Assembly (NCBI RefSeq): GCF_030409215.1 | Contig: NZ_JAUFPL010000018.1 | Coordinates: 277,760-341,759, forward strand | Direction of reading: 5' to 3' | Length of the DNA stretch: 64,000 nucleotides | Source of the DNA: Halomonas ramblicola | Lineage (GTDB): Bacteria > Pseudomonadota > Gammaproteobacteria > Pseudomonadales > Halomonadaceae | In this document: positions 59,676 to 64,000 of the stretch, piece after piece | Position numbering within the stretch: position 1 is the stretch's first letter | Layout of the letters: the number at the start of each line of letters is the position of its first letter | Notes under the pieces: generated by a model | The model's input: the letters and a program-made list of their open reading frames with translations, nothing else | Told to the model about the DNA's origin: nothing | Databases searched by the model: none | Position numbers and translations under genes: made by a program

Positions 59676-61715
59676 ATGCATATTGATTCCATTAAAATCG
59701 AGAATTTCCGGCTCCTACATGATTGCCGCCTAGATATGCGTGAGCTAACAACGCTTCTCGTTGGTAAGAACAATACCGGTAAAACCTCTTTTGCAGTGCT
59801 CTTGGAGAAGTTTTTGATAAGGCCGGATAGTTTTTCTTACTCTGACTTTCCAATATCCTTGCGGAGTGAGCTGAAGAGCATATCCGAAGACACAGATGTG
59901 CGGGATCTTACTATACGGATGGTGTGGCGGATTGCCTACACGGAAGATGATGATTTGTCACAACTCTCCGAATTTATGCTCGATCTGGATTCGGATCGTC
60001 GTCATGCCAATATCCTCTTCGAATGTGTGGTCGAGAAAGACAAGCTCCTCCGGGTCTTGCCGGACGATGATGCGGAGCGAAGCAAGTTTATCGAAAATAA
60101 TCTCGCCGGCCAGTTTCTTGCCACCAAAATCTACGCGTTTGATGACACTGGATACGAAGGTGAGCAGCCTTTCTACATTGCTGAACGCACGCAAATTGAA
60201 GAAAAAGAGCGGCGTCATATCGACGCGCTAATCAACTTCCAAGTTATTCATGCTCGCCGAAATGTCGCTAGCTCGGAAGATGGCGGACGAGGCGCAAAGC
60301 CGCTTTCAACAATATCAACCCAGTTCTTCAAGAAGCGGGCAGAACAATCACGGGACGTTGGTGAGCTAGAAGATAAGGCCGAGGAGTCCGAAGAGGATAA
60401 AATTGAACAGCTTCGCACCCTTCTGTCGGATATCGACGCCCAGCTGGAAGATCGGTATGCCGCCGTTTTTGGCGGCTTCCTTAAGAGCTCACGCGACTTT
60501 CTCGGCCTCAGTGACTTAAAAGTTGTGTCAAATCTGCAATCGCAGAATCTGATCGAGAACTCGTCACAGGTGATCTATGGAGACACCGACAACTATCTGC
60601 CTGAGCAACATAGCGGGCTGGGTTATCTTAATATCTTATATCTTCTCCTGCAGATCGAACTGTGTCGTGATGAATTTTCACAGCGGGGTGCACCGCTAAA
60701 TCTTCTGCTCATGGAAGAACCCGAAGCTCATACGCATCCGCAAATGCAGTATGTTTTCGCGGATAAGGTCCATTCGCTCGTCTCAGAGATAAAAAACCTT
60801 CAGGCTTTGCTGACGACGCATTCTTCGCACATTGTGTCAAAATCGAACTTTGAAGATATCAGGTACCTCGCCAGAGGCACAGTAGAGGACCCGGTAACGA
60901 TCAAGAATTTTCATGCCGATCTACTTGGACGATATAAGAAGCTTGGTGATGATGGTATGAAACTATTCCAATTCTTGAGACAGTATCTCACCATTAATTC
61001 CGCCGAATTGTTCTTTGCCAGTAAGGCTATCTTTATCGAAGGCACAACTGAAAGCATCCTCTTGCCGTGGTTCATTGAGCAGTATGATAAGGAGAACAAA
61101 GCCGACAATTCCGAGGGCGGCTTATCATCGCAAAATATTACGGTTCTGGAGGTCGGTGCGAACGCGCGCGCATTTGCGCCATTCATGGACTTCATTGATG
61201 TCCGTACTCTAATCATCACTGATGTCGATACGACAGTCGCTGAGACGAACGAAACTACGGGGAGAAGATCTTTCAAGTCATGTGAGGTGTTGGGATCAAC
61301 TCACACATCTAATGAAACCATAAAGCACTTTTTGGCGGCACCCAGAGATATACATTCACCTGAGTATGCCGAATGGCACAAAAAGCTAATTTCTGAGGAA
61401 CTTCCACAGGATGGGAAGGTTCGAGTTGCCTATCAGGTCGAAGAAGATGGCTATCATGCACGGAGCTTCGAGGACGCGTTTTTGTCTCTAAATATTGATG
61501 AAATTGCAAAGAAAAAGGGCGAACTTAGAGGTTTGAAAAGTATTGGGCTCTTAGATGATCCGGAGGGTCTCGGTTACTTCGAGCTCACAGAAAGGGTTCT
61601 TGATAAGAAATCCGACTTCGCTGGATCGGTATTGTTCTCCGCTCTAGTGGAAGGTCAGGAATGGCGGGTCCCGCGATATATCAGAGAAGGTTTGGCATGG
61701 ATTCACAAAAGCTAG
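59676..61715 (+). CDS. gajA: Gabija defence protein GajA, OLD-family ATPase-TOPRIM nuclease
   Basis: A 679-residue protein. The N-terminal ABC-type ATPase has MHIDSIKIENFR, Walker A GKNNTGKT (30-37), then LLLMEEPEAHTHPQMQ as Walker B and LLTTHSSHIV. The C-terminal TOPRIM domain has Glu455 in IFIEGTTES and Asp516-x-Asp518 in ITDVDTT. In Gabija this protein nicks phage DNA when nucleotides fall during infection. Start at 59676 gives the family N-terminus, with AAGGTG upstream. The segment is clearly AT-richer than the neighbouring core genes, a sign of transfer. It overlaps gajB by 19 nt. Confidence 0.9.
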   Translation: MHIDSIKIENFRLLHDCRLDMRELTTLLVGKNNTGKTSFAVLLEKFLIRPDSFSYSDFPISLRSELKSISEDTDVRDLTIRMVWRIAYTEDDDLSQLSEFMLDLDSDRRHANILFECVVEKDKLLRVLPDDDAERSKFIENNLAGQFLATKIYAFDDTGYEGEQPFYIAERTQIEEKERRHIDALINFQVIHARRNVASSEDGGRGAKPLSTISTQFFKKRAEQSRDVGELEDKAEESEEDKIEQLRTLLSDIDAQLEDRYAAVFGGFLKSSRDFLGLSDLKVVSNLQSQNLIENSSQVIYGDTDNYLPEQHSGLGYLNILYLLLQIELCRDEFSQRGAPLNLLLMEEPEAHTHPQMQYVFADKVHSLVSEIKNLQALLTTHSSHIVSKSNFEDIRYLARGTVEDPVTIKNFHADLLGRYKKLGDDGMKLFQFLRQYLTINSAELFFASKAIFIEGTTESILLPWFIEQYDKENKADNSEGGLSSQNITVLEVGANARAFAPFMDFIDVRTLIITDVDTTVAETNETTGRRSFKSCEVLGSTHTSNETIKHFLAAPRDIHSPEYAEWHKKLISEELPQDGKVRVAYQVEEDGYHARSFEDAFLSLNIDEIAKKKGELRGLKSIGLLDDPEGLGYFELTERVLDKKSDFAGSVLFSALVEGQEWRVPRYIREGLAWIHKS

Positions 61716-63769
61716 ATCCGGTGGATAAAATTCTTTCGCTCGTCGAGGGCGGAAGCAATTTTGTTCTGCAAGGTGGTGCCGGCAGTGGCAAGACGGAAAG
61801 TCTCAAACAGGTGGTCCATGCGTTGATGACGCGTGGTCCAGGGCGTAAGATCATCTGTATTACCCACACGAATAAGGCCGCGGAGGAAATTCAGGACCGG
61901 GTTGAGGCAGACATTGATGTTTCGACAATTCACTCGTTTCTCTCCTCTCTGATTAAACCATTCGGTCGTAATATTAAAGTTGTGTTCCCGGAGCTCTTCC
62001 TTCTGGAGAGATTTGAGGCATATGACTTAGAATGCTATGAGGGAAATGAAAGGGAGCGAAACAAGGAGGAACACGAACGGTTTAAGAAAGCGCACAAAGC
62101 CCTTGAGGATCGGCGAACAATTGTCCTCGGTCAGGCTACGGGTAAAGTTGTAGGAAAGAGAGCCTACGACAAAAATCGCGAGCTGTATAACGCCGAACTG
62201 GATGCTCTCATTGTTGAGGTTAATGATGAGATTCACGAGCAGGTGAGGTCGAGAAGATCCGATGAATTCTTTTACAATGAGACTATTTTCAACAATTTCA
62301 GTGATCCATCGTTCGGTCATGACGGACTGCTGATCATCGCCGCACTCTTGTTTGAACAATACCCGTTGCTCAGGAAGATTATTGCCGATCGCTATGACTG
62401 CATCTTTATCGATGAGTATCAGGACACAAACGCTGCTGTCATTCGCTCTCTCTTGCGCGGCACGACAGATAGCCAAGCGGTCATTGGCCTGTTCGGTGAT
62501 TCTGAACAGGCCATCTATGAAGATGGTATCGGCAGCGCGCAGAAGCATATCGATGCCGAGGAACTGGTTCTTGTCGAAAAGGGCGATAATTATCGCTGCT
62601 CGCCTCAAGTAATCAAGGTTGCCAACCAATTCCGCACAGACGGCTTGCAACAAGATATTGCGTTGAAATGGCTAGAGGATGGCACGTTCGAGACTGCGGA
62701 GGAGCGCAACGGGGAAGTGTTGTTCTATTATGCCCTAGCACCGGAGAAGCCCGAAACGGGCAATGAACGGCAGGATAAGGTTGACCATGCGGCGGCATGT
62801 GTCGATGCGAGAGATGCCCTAGTTGGGCTGGTGGCAGACAAATATCCTGAATATACTCAACTCAAGCTAACGAATAAATCAATCGCACAAGACGTTGGGT
62901 TTGGAACGCTTTACGATGTTTTCAACAAGAGATTTAGCGTTGATCCGAGAGACCGGCTCAAGAAGTTTCTTGACCGGCTTCAAATGGGGGAAGTTTACGA
63001 CCTCATTCAGTTGTTTAAGTCAATGCCAAGCGATCGACGGGCATATAACCGGTTAATCGCCAAGCTTCGCAAAAATGGCTTTGCGATCAGGTCGGTGAAA
63101 GACAAAAAGGGGATTGAGGATCTATTGACCTCACTCGCAGCTGAAGACCTAGGCGCCTACGACACGGTTAAATTTGCCATTGAAAATAATCTCGTCCGCC
63201 CTTCCGATAGCCACAGAGCGTTTCTTGATCGTCGCCAAACGACGCTTGAGCGAATGGCCAACGACCCTGTCTTTCTAGAATTTGAGGCCCTGCAAAGCCA
63301 GGGCAACAATACGCTCCCTCGAATGAAAAGAGCGCTGCCGGATGCCGACCTCAAGGTATTGGATGAGGCAACACTTGAGGAGCGCTTTACGGAGTTGGAA
63401 AAGGACCTCCGTGAGAAGAGGTTCCTGGAGGGGCTGTTTTCTTCGGCGTTAGAGTTTTCGGAAGTGGCTGCCTATTATCGCTATGAAGACGACGATGCGA
63501 CCTTTGCGACTATGCATAAAACTAAGGGTACGGGCATCGAAAACGTCATGATCGTTCTGGATGAGTATAGCTGGCGGAAGTATGACTTCCTCAGTTGTTT
63601 CTCCGGGGAGCAACCCGCAAGCGACATAGAAGCATCTACACGCAAGCTCCTCTATGTGGCGTGTTCGCGGGCGAAAAAGAACCTGATCTGTGTGCGTTTG
63701 GTTCAAGATGAGAAAGAGGCCAACAAGATTGGCGCCTTTTTCCCGTCGACTCAGCAGGTACAACCTTAG
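61697..63769 (+). CDS. gajB: Gabija defence protein GajB, UvrD/Rep-like helicase
   Basis: A 690-residue superfamily 1 helicase. Motif I is GGAGSGKTES (26-35), Ia CITHTNKAAEEI, motif II DEYQDTN (239-245), III GDSEQAIYE, IV-like NYRCSPQ, V MHKTKGTG and VI YVACSRAKKNL. GajB senses DNA ends produced by GajA and activates it further. It is longer than many GajB proteins (about 500) because of inserts near residues 110-200 and 340-520. GAGAAGG precedes the ATG at 61697. GC content and codon use match gajA, not the host. Confidence 0.9.
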   Translation: MDSQKLDPVDKILSLVEGGSNFVLQGGAGSGKTESLKQVVHALMTRGPGRKIICITHTNKAAEEIQDRVEADIDVSTIHSFLSSLIKPFGRNIKVVFPELFLLERFEAYDLECYEGNERERNKEEHERFKKAHKALEDRRTIVLGQATGKVVGKRAYDKNRELYNAELDALIVEVNDEIHEQVRSRRSDEFFYNETIFNNFSDPSFGHDGLLIIAALLFEQYPLLRKIIADRYDCIFIDEYQDTNAAVIRSLLRGTTDSQAVIGLFGDSEQAIYEDGIGSAQKHIDAEELVLVEKGDNYRCSPQVIKVANQFRTDGLQQDIALKWLEDGTFETAEERNGEVLFYYALAPEKPETGNERQDKVDHAAACVDARDALVGLVADKYPEYTQLKLTNKSIAQDVGFGTLYDVFNKRFSVDPRDRLKKFLDRLQMGEVYDLIQLFKSMPSDRRAYNRLIAKLRKNGFAIRSVKDKKGIEDLLTSLAAEDLGAYDTVKFAIENNLVRPSDSHRAFLDRRQTTLERMANDPVFLEFEALQSQGNNTLPRMKRALPDADLKVLDEATLEERFTELEKDLREKRFLEGLFSSALEFSEVAAYYRYEDDDATFATMHKTKGTGIENVMIVLDEYSWRKYDFLSCFSGEQPASDIEASTRKLLYVACSRAKKNLICVRLVQDEKEANKIGAFFPSTQQVQP

Positions 63770-64000
63770 GCAGTGCTAAGTGTCATTGCATACCCTTGCG
63801 GATCGGGCTGGCGTGAGCCGCGCCTGTTTAGTGCGGTCGTGGCCAAGCCCTTGTGACGGTCTGGAAGTCTGCTTATGACGAAAATCGGGGACAGTCCCCC
63901 CGAGTTCGACAGATAGAAGCGTAAACCACTGATTAGCCTGGAAACGCGTTTTCAAAATTGGCACTACAAGCGTGATGCGGCAGGTGCCGGCACGCCAATC
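63770..64000. other. Tail of window: intergenic with a small palindrome
   Basis: No credible gene. A perfect palindrome GGGGAC-A-GTCCCC lies at 63887-63899. Short palindromes of this sort are common near REP-type or IS-derived repeats, but I cannot assign it to a family. The island probably continues to the right. Confidence 0.4.

Noticed and set aside
63776..63964. 62-codon minus-strand frame at the window end
   Set aside because: Runs through the GGGGACAGTCCCC palindrome, no ribosome site, no recognisable domain.

Overview
This 64 kb window is chromosomal DNA from a high-GC gammaproteobacterium, most likely a moderate halophile of the Halomonas group (Halomonadaceae). The placement is inferred, not proven. 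It rests on the smc-zipA-ligA-yheU order, a full System I cytochrome c maturation operon, Na+-pumping oxaloacetate decarboxylase, several TRAP and tripartite carboxylate transporters, and Pseudomonas-like REP hairpins.

Layout. 1-3.1 kb: end of oadA, oadB, then on the minus strand a yigZ gene behind a LexA/UmuD-like peptidase gene with an SOS box. 3.2-10.3 kb: ccmABCDEFGHI, nine tightly packed genes. 10.4-18.2 kb: smc, zipA, ligA, yheU. 18.1-24.9 kb (minus): an adenosylcobalamin-dependent acyl-CoA mutase operon (crotonase, split mutase, class III CoA-transferase, MeaB GTPase, PduO adenosyltransferase, DUF1289), with an IclR regulator gene upstream. Divergent from it (25.2-28.8 kb) lie a TAXI-TRAP transporter and a PaaI-type thioesterase, together forming a probable dicarboxylate/methylmalonate catabolic locus. 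28.9-38.5 kb: mnmC, yciI, RNase AM, yciO, a K+ channel, a CYTH phosphatase, a DUF47-Pit phosphate uptake pair and argA.

38.5-42.8 kb holds the glrK-yfhG-glrR two-component locus. The 780-bp gap before it carries two GlrR-like operators, a sigma-54-type promoter and a terminated, highly structured RNA candidate of about 460 nt. In E. coli the sRNA gene glmY occupies this same position. 43-53.3 kb: 1-Cys peroxiredoxin, xseA, an AbrB-family permease, tctCBA, a divergent TctDE-like two-component system fused in one operon to a solute-binding protein, and a PRC-barrel protein. 53.5-56.8 kb: guaB and guaA.

The last 7 kb is accessory. A degenerate second copy of the guaA 3' end (59172-59365) marks an integration scar. 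Between the two copies lie a voltage-gated-type ion channel gene and an overlapping PD-(D/E)XK nuclease-like gene. Beyond the scar lies an AT-richer Gabija (GajA-GajB) anti-phage module behind a promoter overlapped by a perfect inverted repeat. The channel-nuclease pair is the best candidate for an undescribed defence unit; the sigma-54 RNA locus is the best candidate for an undescribed regulatory system.

No tRNA, rRNA, CRISPR array, integrase or transposase gene was seen.
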